Of a DNA stretch of 44,684 nucleotides, positions 15,476-23,433 are shown in pieces; positions within the stretch are counted from its first letter, which is position 1; each line of letters begins with the position of its first letter. Below the pieces are notes generated by a model. That model made no database searches. It saw only the letters and a program-made list of their open reading frames with translations, and was not told the origin of the DNA. The stretch spans positions 1 through 44,684 of the forward strand of contig JAGBAO010000007.1 of assembly GCA_017938925.1 (NCBI GenBank), written 5' to 3'. A program made the position numbers and the translations under genes. Source of the stretch: Bacteroidales bacterium (GTDB lineage: Bacteria; Bacteroidota; Bacteroidia; Bacteroidales; UBA932).

Positions 15476-17371
15476 TTACAGCTGTATTTCTACGTTACAA
15501 TTGCTGATGCTTCCTGTAATCGTGTTAGGGCTGCCAGGATTGTCATCGATGAACTCCCAGGAGAAGTCATAAGTCTTCTCTGCGGTACGCTTCACCTTCA
15601 CCCAGCCATTGATTGCAGGGGCATGTCCGTCAATCATAAAGTGTTCTCCCTCCTTGTTGTGCATGTACCAGTTGCCACGGAATCCGTCTTCTGACCATGT
15701 GAATCCACGACGGGCGTTACATCTGTCATATCCTGTAAGGTTCATGCCTTCAGCCCAGCCAGGGTACTGCTCAGCATATTTAGGGTCAAATATCTCGTCT
15801 GCAGGGCGTCCCATTCGGCTGACATAGATTTCGTAGTTCTCTTCCTCAACCGAAAGATTAGGCTGCATGGTGTAGGTGTACTCCTTATTCAGTTCAGGAG
15901 CGATCTCTCCGTTGGATCCAAGAGGCAGGACGAACTCAAGAATCATGTAGTCTCCGTCCGCGCACCATGCTTCAAGACGGTCTCTCTTGCCGTTCTTGTC
16001 CTTGTCCCACATCCAGTCGTCCTGAGTTCCTATGATGCCGTCAGCTCCCGCTTCATTCTCAGGGTCAACCCATGGGATGTCCTTCTCTGCTGCTGTCCAG
16101 TCACGCGGCTGAAGATAAAGCTGCCATGCTTCAGCGATGTCGTAATTCCAGATTTCCTCTATGTTGTCCCTATGCAGCGTCTCGATCTTGCGAAGCGTTC
16201 CACCTTTCACCTTGGACATGTCGCAGTGCACGTCTTCCGACAGAGTCGAGAGGGTGCTTTCCTTCGATCCCGGAGCAAGATTGGTCACAAGCAGTTCACC
16301 CTTCCAGACTCCTGACACCTTTCTCCTTGAGGTGCTGAGGTCATATGTCAGGGTGCATGCCCTCGGCCTGGTTTCCGATCCCTTGGACACCACTTCCTCG
16401 TCATACTTCACAGTCACATAGCCCGAGTTGATGAATTCCGGAGAGACTTCGCCACCGCTCTCCTTTGTGTTCTGGAAGAAATATGTTCCGAACGGAGTTC
16501 CGTCCATAAGGATTCCCGGGAGAAGCGTTCCCTGCTTGAAAAGCGATGCCGCATTCATTGTGGACACGTTGTAGGTTCCCTCTGTCAGGACTGGCTCCGC
16601 ATTTCCGGAATAGAACTTGGTGAAGAAGTTCATTATCAGACAGACACCTGGAACATCAAGGACATTGTCACCATCCACAAAGCCCTTGGTGGACATCTGG
16701 ACGATGAAGTTTCCTGTCTTGTTTCCGAAAAGGTCTCCGTTATACATGCACTCCATATCGAAGAAAGGCATGTTGATGATGTCGTCGTTCATCGTGATCA
16801 GTGATGGAGCCATCTCCAGATAGTCTCCAATCACGAAATCGTCCACACAGACATACTCGACCGTATCGACCTGGCCGTCTTTTGCGATTATGAGGTCTTC
16901 GGTCGTGATCATTGTCTGTCCGCTCTCGACCTTTTCCACCTTCAGGGCACCGGATTTCAGTTCCCAGTTGGACTGAGTGGTTCCGACCTGTCTTCTTACG
17001 TAGGAAGAAGCAGAAGATACGGAATTGACTGTGTCCTTATGCACGACAGGATACGTGCCGACAGGCAGTTCCATCTTTGCTCCGGACTCAAGAAGCGGGG
17101 TCCTCATGCGGAGAACCAGCATGTCGCCCTCTGAATCCAGATAAGGATTGTTCAGGTCGTCCTGATAGCAGCGTGCATCACTGATGACAAGATAGAACAT
17201 ACCCATGCCATCTTCATTGATGTCACCATAGTACATGCCGAACCCCATGTCCTGCATCACCACGGCGCCTTCCGGCAGCACCACCACCGGCTCCTCAAGA
17301 CCAAGATCCGGTCCCTGGCATGCTGCCGCCAGAGACAGGATAGTCATTGTAATTATCAGAAGTCTTTTCAT
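15476..17371 (-). CDS. Lipoprotein of unknown function upstream of SusC
   Basis: The product is 631 aa. Signal MKRLLIITMTILSLAAAC places the lipid-modified cysteine at 18, followed by QGPDLGLEEP. I do not recognise a domain with confidence. The N-terminal half has strand-rich segments such as GFGMYYGDINEDG and several Gly-Asp turns. Around residues 445-470 an acidic stretch (GTQDDWMWDKDKNGKRDRLEAW) resembles a calcium-binding DxDxNG loop. The C-terminus (NGWVKVKRTAEKTYDFSWEFID) is sandwich-like. It sits between the Ig-repeat lipoprotein and SusC with short gaps of 18 and 22 bp, so it is part of the same transcript. Likely a surface-exposed binding subunit by context only. Confidence 0.72.
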   Translation of the reverse strand: MKRLLIITMTILSLAAACQGPDLGLEEPVVVLPEGAVVMQDMGFGMYYGDINEDGMGMFYLVISDARCYQDDLNNPYLDSEGDMLVLRMRTPLLESGAKMELPVGTYPVVHKDTVNSVSSASSYVRRQVGTTQSNWELKSGALKVEKVESGQTMITTEDLIIAKDGQVDTVEYVCVDDFVIGDYLEMAPSLITMNDDIINMPFFDMECMYNGDLFGNKTGNFIVQMSTKGFVDGDNVLDVPGVCLIMNFFTKFYSGNAEPVLTEGTYNVSTMNAASLFKQGTLLPGILMDGTPFGTYFFQNTKESGGEVSPEFINSGYVTVKYDEEVVSKGSETRPRACTLTYDLSTSRRKVSGVWKGELLVTNLAPGSKESTLSTLSEDVHCDMSKVKGGTLRKIETLHRDNIEEIWNYDIAEAWQLYLQPRDWTAAEKDIPWVDPENEAGADGIIGTQDDWMWDKDKNGKRDRLEAWCADGDYMILEFVLPLGSNGEIAPELNKEYTYTMQPNLSVEEENYEIYVSRMGRPADEIFDPKYAEQYPGWAEGMNLTGYDRCNARRGFTWSEDGFRGNWYMHNKEGEHFMIDGHAPAINGWVKVKRTAEKTYDFSWEFIDDNPGSPNTITGSISNCNVEIQL

Positions 17372-17389
17372 ATATATTTACTGTTTTTC

Positions 17390-20300
17390 TTAGAATGCAA
17401 ATATGTAACGGACAAGGTAATGAGACCTGGTCTTCGGCATATTGGCGTAGCCGCTGCCGCCATTCCAGAACTGGTAAGCACATCCCCAAGACCAGCTCGT
17501 TGAAGATTCTGTTGAAGACCAATAACGATAGGTGTCATTGCTGCCCCAATCCCCGGTCACGCCAAAACCCGGTTCTGTCGCATTTATGGCAACACCGCCC
17601 GCGTCTACAATCTTGCCATTGATGGTCTCGTAGGCCGCCGCCATCTGACGAAGTTCCTCATACGAAGGCAGATACCAGCCTGACGTTGCATCAGGCAGTT
17701 TGTCCTCCGGCATATACTCCACAGCCAGAACCTTTTTATCCGGATTCGCTTCATTATATGCCTTCAGAGCCTGAGTGTTGCTGTAGCCACAGGCACGCTC
17801 CTGATTGGTCAGGTAGTAGTATTGCTTGTTATCTGATGCCCATGCAGCCACATCTGCCCCAGCTGCCTGCCAAGCGGTCGGCACCTCCTGAAGAGAGACC
17901 ACAAGACCGTTCTTGCAGTCAGTCGGGAGAGCTGGATCCTGAAGAGTGATATTCATGGTCGAGAATACGACTCCAACAGTCCTGGACTTGTCGTAGACTT
18001 TGGAAATGGTGCCGTCCGAATTATAGAAATCGCCGACTGCCGCACGCCTGACTGGATCAGTGACAACCACTTCATACTCCACAGACTCTCCCCCCTGCAG
18101 GACTCCGCTGATTACGGCGCTGCCCTGTCCGACTGCCTCGATCTTTCCATTGTGACCGACTTTGACCACTCTCTCATCGCTCGAAGACCAGCTGATGGAA
18201 GTGTATGAAGCATTTGTCGGAATAATCTCCGTCTCAAGGAACTTCACGTCTCCCACCCAAAGTGCAAGCTTGCTTTCGCCGACGATGGTAAAACTCTCTA
18301 CCGGGATCGGGAGGACCTCTATGTCGAATATGAGACGGACATTGGAATTATCATCTGCATATGCCGTACAATGCACGATTCCCGGAGTATTAGCTGTGAA
18401 CTTGTTCTCTGCAAGGAAGCCCACTCCGGTGGCGGATGTATGGATGTTGACCACCTGGCTCGCCTTCTCCGGAATCACCTTGGTCTTAAAGACGAAGGTC
18501 TCACCATGCAGCATCTTATATTTCTCCCCATTTACTTCCGGCACGGAAAGAAGGACGATCTCCCGAGGCATAGCCTTGACTACCGTAATCTTCACACTTG
18601 CCCTCCTGCCGTCTGCATCGTGGGTGATAGTCACTGCCTGACCATTATCCATTCCTGATTCCTTGATAACTTCCACCACTGCGGTCACATTACCATGTTC
18701 ATCCACCGTAGCAATCTCAGGATGTGAAGACGACCATGACACCTTGGCCGGAATATAAGTGCCGGAAGCATTGTGTTCGTACTCAGGAACCAGTCTGACC
18801 GTCATATCCTGCTGCAGACCAGACAATTCCACTGACGGGTCGCTGTAGCCAAATGACATGCCGCTCAGGAATCCGCTGCCGACGACCTCCACCGCACATT
18901 CTGCGGCAAATTCGCCTATAGATGCCGTCACTTTCGCATTTCCTTCTCCAACGGCAGTCACAGTTCCGTCTGAAACGGTCACCACATCGGTGTTTGAAGA
19001 CGTCCAGGACACATTTCCGCTGAATCCATCTTCAGGAACCCTCGACAGGACAAGTTTCCTGACTGCACCCTTGGCCATCACGGCCTCGTTCAGATCAAGG
19101 TACAGAGCCTTGTCCACAACCTTCACATGACACTTGGACATGACACCGTTCGCTGCAATCGCATACACATCAGCCTCACCGATAGCATTGCCTGTGACAA
19201 GTCCGTCCTCCGCCACAGAGACGACTGCTTCATTGGATGACTTGAACCTGATAGTCTTGTCGTCCGCATTGACCGGCAGAACAGAAGCCTCCATAGCTAT
19301 GGAGTAGCCCTTGGCCAGCAGCATCTCGGTGTGAGACAGGTTGACCTTCTCGACCTTTATCTCTGCGGCCTTGACATACACATGGCACATCGCCGTCACG
19401 TGCGGCCTGCGCTTATCCCTTACGGTGACCTGTGTCGTACCCACATACTTAGGCGTCACCACTCCCCTGTCAGAAACCTCAACGATGGCGACCTGCTGTC
19501 CGAATGAGTCTTCGGCTGTTGCAGCCATCCACTCAAGTCCTGTGTAGTTCTCGACCACATTACCTGAAGCATCCTTGCATCTTGCAGTGAGCTGGAAGAC
19601 ATCCTCATTCATCTTCAGCTCCAGAGAAGACGGTATCATGTCGATGGAGACTATGTCTGCATCTTCAACAGCCTCGATCACCTTGATATCGCACTGGGCC
19701 TTCTTTCCCGACACCATATCCTTTACTGTCAACTCCGTCTGTCCCGCCTTCAAAGGAGTCACGCTTCCGTCTTCAAGTGCAGCTACACTTTTGTCCGACA
19801 GGCTCCACTCCAGAAGGTACGGATCATATCCGCCTGGCTCACAGATAAGCTCAGGCGTCCACGGCTCATCTCCAAGACAAAGTGTCATTGCCTTGGACTT
19901 GAAGACAAGTGTGGCAGCTCCTTCAACAGGTTTATCCAGTACGTTGATATCTCCCTTGTTGAAAGTCTCCGAGTTGGCATCACGGACTTCCACCGACAGT
20001 TTTCCGCCTTCCACATAGTTGGAGAACGAAACCTTGTATTCACCCGGAGTCACCTCCTCTGTCTTGAAATCAAGCCCGTCTGTCGCCGTGAAGTTCCACA
20101 CCAGGTTGGCCAGATCGTATTCCGCCGGCTCAACCTTCACGGACATAGGAGCCCAGACGCCATTCACGCCACCTGTAAGTCTTGCTGGCATGTCCAGCAA
20201 TATCCTGTCAGCCAGAACAACCTCCCGCACCACAGCCATGACAGCAGTGTCGGCCACGGCAGTCTCCTTCTTTCCGGAAACGATGACAGTCACTTTTGCG

Positions 20301-20812
20301 TCTTTCACAAACTCCTTGACCTTGACATTATATTCCCCGGGCCTGAGCTCCGCATATTCAAACTGCAAGTTTTCCGGAACAGCCGAAAATTTCCAGTCGA
20401 GACCGCTCGGGCTGTACCCTTTCGGTTCCACGGCAGCCTTGACCACAGCACCGACCTCTCCGACCAGGACACTACCCGGAGCCGTCAAGGTGACCTTTTC
20501 CAGCTTGACGTCAGAGACCACCACGGTACAAGAGGCCGAGACGCCATCCGCCGTGGCTGTAATGACAGCCTCTCCTTCAGCAAGGGCCACAACCCTACCG
20601 TCAGCTTTCACATCAACGATGGAATCCACATCCACCGACAGAAGAGGCCTCTTGTCGTAATTGACCACAACGAGTTCTCCGGCCAGATTCAAGGTGTCCC
20701 CGACCGTCATCTGATATGTGTCGCTGTTGAAGGAAACAGAAACCGGCTGTTCCTTCACACATGCCGCTAATGCCAGCAGCATGGTGGACATATATATAAG
20801 CAACTTTTTCAT
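17390..20812 (-). CDS. Large Ig-like (BIG2) repeat lipoprotein with C-terminal Lcl/DUF1566 C-type-lectin-fold domain
   Basis: The product is 1140 aa. Signal MKKLLIYMSTMLLALAAC gives cysteine 18, then VKEQPVS. About eight to ten Ig-like modules follow. Several have the clear BIG2 pattern, such as VSWTSSNTDVVTVSDGTVTAVGEGNAKVTA and ISWSSSDERVVKVGHNGKIEAVGQG. From about residue 970 the sequence becomes an Lcl/DUF1566 (FISUMP-like) domain with ATSGWYLPSYEELRQM, YWSSTESS and a C-terminal HYLVRYIFAF. This domain has the C-type-lectin-like fold used by many displayed binding proteins. The Ig stalk likely projects the tip from the cell surface. The last 50 residues look like the variable region of diversity-generating retroelement targets. 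No reverse transcriptase is in the window. Confidence 0.85.
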   Translation of the reverse strand: MKKLLIYMSTMLLALAACVKEQPVSVSFNSDTYQMTVGDTLNLAGELVVVNYDKRPLLSVDVDSIVDVKADGRVVALAEGEAVITATADGVSASCTVVVSDVKLEKVTLTAPGSVLVGEVGAVVKAAVEPKGYSPSGLDWKFSAVPENLQFEYAELRPGEYNVKVKEFVKDAKVTVIVSGKKETAVADTAVMAVVREVVLADRILLDMPARLTGGVNGVWAPMSVKVEPAEYDLANLVWNFTATDGLDFKTEEVTPGEYKVSFSNYVEGGKLSVEVRDANSETFNKGDINVLDKPVEGAATLVFKSKAMTLCLGDEPWTPELICEPGGYDPYLLEWSLSDKSVAALEDGSVTPLKAGQTELTVKDMVSGKKAQCDIKVIEAVEDADIVSIDMIPSSLELKMNEDVFQLTARCKDASGNVVENYTGLEWMAATAEDSFGQQVAIVEVSDRGVVTPKYVGTTQVTVRDKRRPHVTAMCHVYVKAAEIKVEKVNLSHTEMLLAKGYSIAMEASVLPVNADDKTIRFKSSNEAVVSVAEDGLVTGNAIGEADVYAIAANGVMSKCHVKVVDKALYLDLNEAVMAKGAVRKLVLSRVPEDGFSGNVSWTSSNTDVVTVSDGTVTAVGEGNAKVTASIGEFAAECAVEVVGSGFLSGMSFGYSDPSVELSGLQQDMTVRLVPEYEHNASGTYIPAKVSWSSSHPEIATVDEHGNVTAVVEVIKESGMDNGQAVTITHDADGRRASVKITVVKAMPREIVLLSVPEVNGEKYKMLHGETFVFKTKVIPEKASQVVNIHTSATGVGFLAENKFTANTPGIVHCTAYADDNSNVRLIFDIEVLPIPVESFTIVGESKLALWVGDVKFLETEIIPTNASYTSISWSSSDERVVKVGHNGKIEAVGQGSAVISGVLQGGESVEYEVVVTDPVRRAAVGDFYNSDGTISKVYDKSRTVGVVFSTMNITLQDPALPTDCKNGLVVSLQEVPTAWQAAGADVAAWASDNKQYYYLTNQERACGYSNTQALKAYNEANPDKKVLAVEYMPEDKLPDATSGWYLPSYEELRQMAAAYETINGKIVDAGGVAINATEPGFGVTGDWGSNDTYRYWSSTESSTSWSWGCAYQFWNGGSGYANMPKTRSHYLVRYIFAF

Positions 20813-20818
20813 CGCCTG

Positions 20819-22210
20819 TTACTTTGTGAGTTTCAAGGTATTGATCCTCGGCACCATAGAGTCCATGGTCACTGGAATAAGGCCGTTATAGATTCCGACC
20901 ATCATGTACGAGTAGTTGAAATACAGGAACTCCTGTTCTCCCGGGATTCCGAATGCCTGGAGCGAGATCCTCAACGGAGTCGCCTTTGCCGAGCCGTCTG
21001 CGTTCATGGTGAACCTTGCCACCTTGAGGAACGGAATATCCACAGGCACATCCATCATGGTTCCGTTGTAATCCACCTTTATACAGCCATAGACAAAGAA
21101 GTCGTAGAGGTCTGCGAGAGCCGGATTGTCCAGATCGTCAAGCTGCTGGGACATCACATACATATCTCCCGTAGACTTCTCGAAATACAGCAGTATCGGG
21201 AGATCCTCCGGAATGTTCCTGAATCCTTCTCCTACAGTAGTGGACTCCCAGCCGTACATCTGATAGTACAGGTTGTTTTCCTCCGGAACAATCTTCACTT
21301 CATATGTGATTTCCTTTCCTTCACATTTGCCGGTGAGTTTCCAGTCGTTTCCGATCCACTTGTTGTAGGCTTCGGTAGCAGGCTCCTGCTCAAGCTTCAG
21401 AAGAGTCTCCGCATAATAGCCTGTGAGGGTTCCCGTTGAATCGATTCCAATCATGAACAGCAGGTAGTCGCCTTTGACAAGACGCTCTTCCAGATGGGTG
21501 CAGTCGCCTTTCTTCACTTCTTTAGCCCATTTCATGTGCGCTGCATTGCACTCAGCCACATAGCTTTCGAAGCAGGTGCGGTAGCTTCCCTTGTACTGCG
21601 ACCTGAAATAGTCTGCAGGGAGAAGATATGGTACGTAGGTGTCCAGGGTGTCGCCTGCGGTACATAATATCACTTCCTTCTCATCATCGGGATTGTCCTC
21701 GGCCACGATTCTTTCCTTGTATTCCACCTTCCACGAAGGATGAGGTTCGAACACATCCGGATTCCTCATTGTCTTGAATGTAAGCTCCGCAACCTTGCCT
21801 GAGATGTCACCGGCAGGAGTGACGATTGCCGCTATCACCCTGTAGACCCTGTTTGCTTCAAGTCCCTTGATGGTGACGCTCCTGTTGACTCCGACATTTC
21901 CCTGAATCTTTCCTTCCTTGGCCAGAAGGGAGGCTATCCTGGTTTCAAGTTCCAGCTGAGCATCGGTATCAAGCTCAGACGTGCACATGTAATACCAGAG
22001 ATCTTCCTGACCGCCGTCATGGTTGACCCTCACATATGCCATCTCCTGAAACGCCTCGTCCAGCCGGAGAGTCATTGTGACATTGTCGTCCTTCATTCCT
22101 TCAGGATCAATGTTTTCCACGCATCCGGACCCGAGTACCACGCCCAATAATACGACAACAGCGCCAGCAGTATGCCGGAGCACCCTGTTGAAATCGGTTA
22201 ATTTATTCAT
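20819..22210 (-). CDS. First lipoprotein of the Sus-like operon, unknown function
   Basis: The product is 463 aa from the ATG at 22210. An upstream ATG at 22285 is rejected because it lies before the predicted transcription start near 22257 and hides the signal peptide. The signal VVVLLGVVLGSGC has cysteine 30, followed by VENIDPEG. A segment near residues 105-150 (ITIKGLEANRVYRVIAAIVTPAG-like) resembles an FN3 domain. The C-terminal half (WIGNDWKLTGKCEGKEITYEVKI to FLYFNYSYMMVGIYNG) looks like a lipocalin-like beta-barrel. It is followed after 6 bp by the Ig-repeat lipoprotein. Function unknown; a surface accessory role is inferred from its operon. Confidence 0.78.
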   Translation of the reverse strand: MNKLTDFNRVLRHTAGAVVVLLGVVLGSGCVENIDPEGMKDDNVTMTLRLDEAFQEMAYVRVNHDGGQEDLWYYMCTSELDTDAQLELETRIASLLAKEGKIQGNVGVNRSVTIKGLEANRVYRVIAAIVTPAGDISGKVAELTFKTMRNPDVFEPHPSWKVEYKERIVAEDNPDDEKEVILCTAGDTLDTYVPYLLPADYFRSQYKGSYRTCFESYVAECNAAHMKWAKEVKKGDCTHLEERLVKGDYLLFMIGIDSTGTLTGYYAETLLKLEQEPATEAYNKWIGNDWKLTGKCEGKEITYEVKIVPEENNLYYQMYGWESTTVGEGFRNIPEDLPILLYFEKSTGDMYVMSQQLDDLDNPALADLYDFFVYGCIKVDYNGTMMDVPVDIPFLKVARFTMNADGSAKATPLRISLQAFGIPGEQEFLYFNYSYMMVGIYNGLIPVTMDSMVPRINTLKLTK

Positions 22211-22263
22211 TGTCAAATAGTAGTTATTATTTAAAATCCAATTTGTTGTACTAAACCAATCTG

Positions 22264-22294
22264 CGAATATACAACCCGTCGGCAAAATTTACAA
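22264..22294 (-). promoter_or_regulatory. Predicted promoter of the nine-gene Sus-like operon
   Basis: On the minus strand a TTG (22292-22294) and a -7 box TATATTCG (22264-22271) are separated by 20 nt. This matches the Bacteroidota TTTG-n19-21-TAnnTTTG layout with one mismatch in the -7 box. Transcription would begin near 22257, about 47 nt before the ATG at 22210. Confidence 0.55.
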
Positions 22295-22310
22295 TACCTG
22301 AAAAAGAAAA

Positions 22311-22341
22311 TTTTCAGATATAAAAACATTTAGTATCTTTG
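22311..22341 (+). promoter_or_regulatory. Predicted promoter of the structured RNA / phosphopantetheinyl transferase gene
   Basis: A perfect -7 box TATCTTTG lies at 22334-22341 with a TTTT -33-like element at 22311-22314, spaced by 19 nt. Start of transcription is expected near 22348. It is divergent from the operon promoter only 17 bp away, so the two may compete or share a regulator. Confidence 0.65.
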
Positions 22342-22347
22342 CGGCTG

Positions 22348-22587
22348 AATTTTAAGAATATAACGACAAAGTGGAACCTCCCAGTCCTATATCGATAGAA
22401 CAGAAAGTCTCTGCGGATCAGATGTCTGACGATCCGTTGTCCAGCAGAATATTTATGGTTATGGGCGACTCTTCCGATGAAAATCGGGAGCGTTTCTTCG
22501 TGTGTGCATGGTCCGCACGCACAGGACTTTCGTATATAGGCACACCGGATTCCATGGTTTCGTAACTGATACGTACTTTATTTATAT
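22348..22587 (+). ncRNA. Structured RNA or 5' leader, about 183-nt closed fold, candidate 6S-like RNA or cis-regulatory leader
   Basis: Four nested long-range pairings are visible: TGGAA (22372-22376) with TTCCA (22550-22554), CCTATAT (22386-22392) with ATATAGG (22534-22540), GAAAGTC (22403-22409) with GACTTTC (22525-22531), and TGCGGA (22412-22417) with TCCGCA (22512-22517). Inside is a hairpin CCGAT-GAAA-ATCGG (22474-22487) with a GNRA tetraloop. A competing hairpin CGGATC/GATCCG lies at 22414-22436. The rod-like fold directly follows a strong promoter and ends 33 nt before the next gene. A 6S-Flavo type RNA, a riboswitch or a leader of the transferase gene are all possible. A 64-codon frame crosses it from a GTG but resembles nothing. 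Confidence 0.5.
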
Positions 22588-23223
22588 ATGGCACTTTACT
22601 TAAGAAAGAAATTAGACAACAAAGCCGAAATCGCCGTATGGCAGGTAACGGAGACCGAGGAAGAGCTGTTGAAGCTCAGTTCGGTTCCGACAGACGAGAT
22701 GGAGGAGATCTCCCTCTTCAGAAACGAGAGTCACAGGAAGCAGAAGCTCGCTGTCAGGGCACTCCTGAACGAGGTCTTTGAGGAGAAGATGTACCTCAAC
22801 CACCACGACAACGGAAAGCCTTATCTGGAGAACTGTGTGACCAACATAAGCATCACGCACACAGACAAATACGTGGCAATCATCATTCACGATGAGGAGG
22901 AGCTCGGAATCGACATCGAGTCTCTTGACAGGAACTTCGCCACTGTGGAGCAGAAGGCCTTGTCCGAGGATGAAATCGACGATCTGGATGACGAGAAGAA
23001 GAACGAGCAACTCGCCATCTACTGGTGCGCGAAGGAGGCGATCTTCAAGAGAATGTCACAGAACCGTGTGAATTTTGCAGAGCAGATCGAGGTGGAGAAA
23101 TTCAATCTGAGGAAGGAGGGAGAACTCGAAGCGACCTTCATCCACAAGGACGAACATGAGGAGGAATTCGAGCTGGAATATATGATGTTCGACCGCCATG
23201 TCCTTGTATGGCTTGTAGGATAG
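22588..23223 (+). CDS. 4'-phosphopantetheinyl transferase superfamily protein
   Basis: The product is 211 aa, the usual length for Sfp-like or Bacteroidota-type transferases. It moves the phosphopantetheine arm from CoA to a serine of a carrier protein. The motifs are present in order: GKPYL with ISITHT (residues 76-92, His91), GIDIES (107-112, Asp109 and Glu111, magnesium ligands) and WCAKEAIFK (146-154, Lys149 and Glu150). No carrier-protein synthase is adjacent, so it may serve fatty-acid acyl carrier protein or an unlinked pathway. It follows a 240-nt structured leader and ends before a strong bidirectional terminator, so it is probably monocistronic. The start at 22588 is the only ATG that keeps the N-terminal strand. 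Confidence 0.9.
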   Translation: MALYLRKKLDNKAEIAVWQVTETEEELLKLSSVPTDEMEEISLFRNESHRKQKLAVRALLNEVFEEKMYLNHHDNGKPYLENCVTNISITHTDKYVAIIIHDEEELGIDIESLDRNFATVEQKALSEDEIDDLDDEKKNEQLAIYWCAKEAIFKRMSQNRVNFAEQIEVEKFNLRKEGELEATFIHKDEHEEEFELEYMMFDRHVLVWLVG

Positions 23224-23280
23224 GCTTCGAAACAAAAAAGTTAGCCAATTTTTAGTTTTTCTAAATTATACTCAATTGTA

Positions 23281-23312
23281 AATCCCTGTTAACCAATAAG
23301 TTAACAGGGATT
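23281..23312. terminator. Perfect 13-bp palindromic terminator after the transferase gene
   Basis: AATCCCTGTTAAC (23281-23293) pairs perfectly with GTTAACAGGGATT (23300-23312) across a 6-nt loop, with T-rich sequence following. It separates the transferase gene from the nrdD promoter. Confidence 0.8.
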
Positions 23313-23371
23313 TTAGTATATTGTTAATAACTTTTTATCTGAGATTCCGCATAAACTTATAGGAATTGAAT

Positions 23372-23379
23372 TATCTTTG
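23372..23379 (+). promoter_or_regulatory. -7 box of the nrdD promoter
   Basis: A perfect TATCTTTG lies 54 bp before the nrdD ATG. A convincing -33 element was not seen. The leader that follows has a small GTGG/CCAC inverted repeat at about 23395-23408 but no NrdR box that I can identify. Confidence 0.5.
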
Positions 23380-23433
23380 TCGTCCTCACGTTTTGTGGAG
23401 ATTCCCACCCCGAAAATATAAAATGACAAACAT

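Noticed and set aside
3186-22210. Classical polysaccharide utilisation locus
   Set aside because: It has SusC/SusD, but no glycoside hydrolase, lyase, esterase or HTCS/SusR regulator; the only enzyme is a protease. DUF4988 alone does not make the last gene a PL29 lyase.
22211-22285. Upstream start for the first lipoprotein of the operon
   Set aside because: It lies upstream of the predicted transcription start and would place the signal peptide 25 residues inside the protein.
22371-22565. 64-codon frame from a GTG upstream of the phosphopantetheinyl transferase gene
   Set aside because: It coincides with the structured RNA, has no recognisable sequence and no typical start context; base pairing explains the sequence better.
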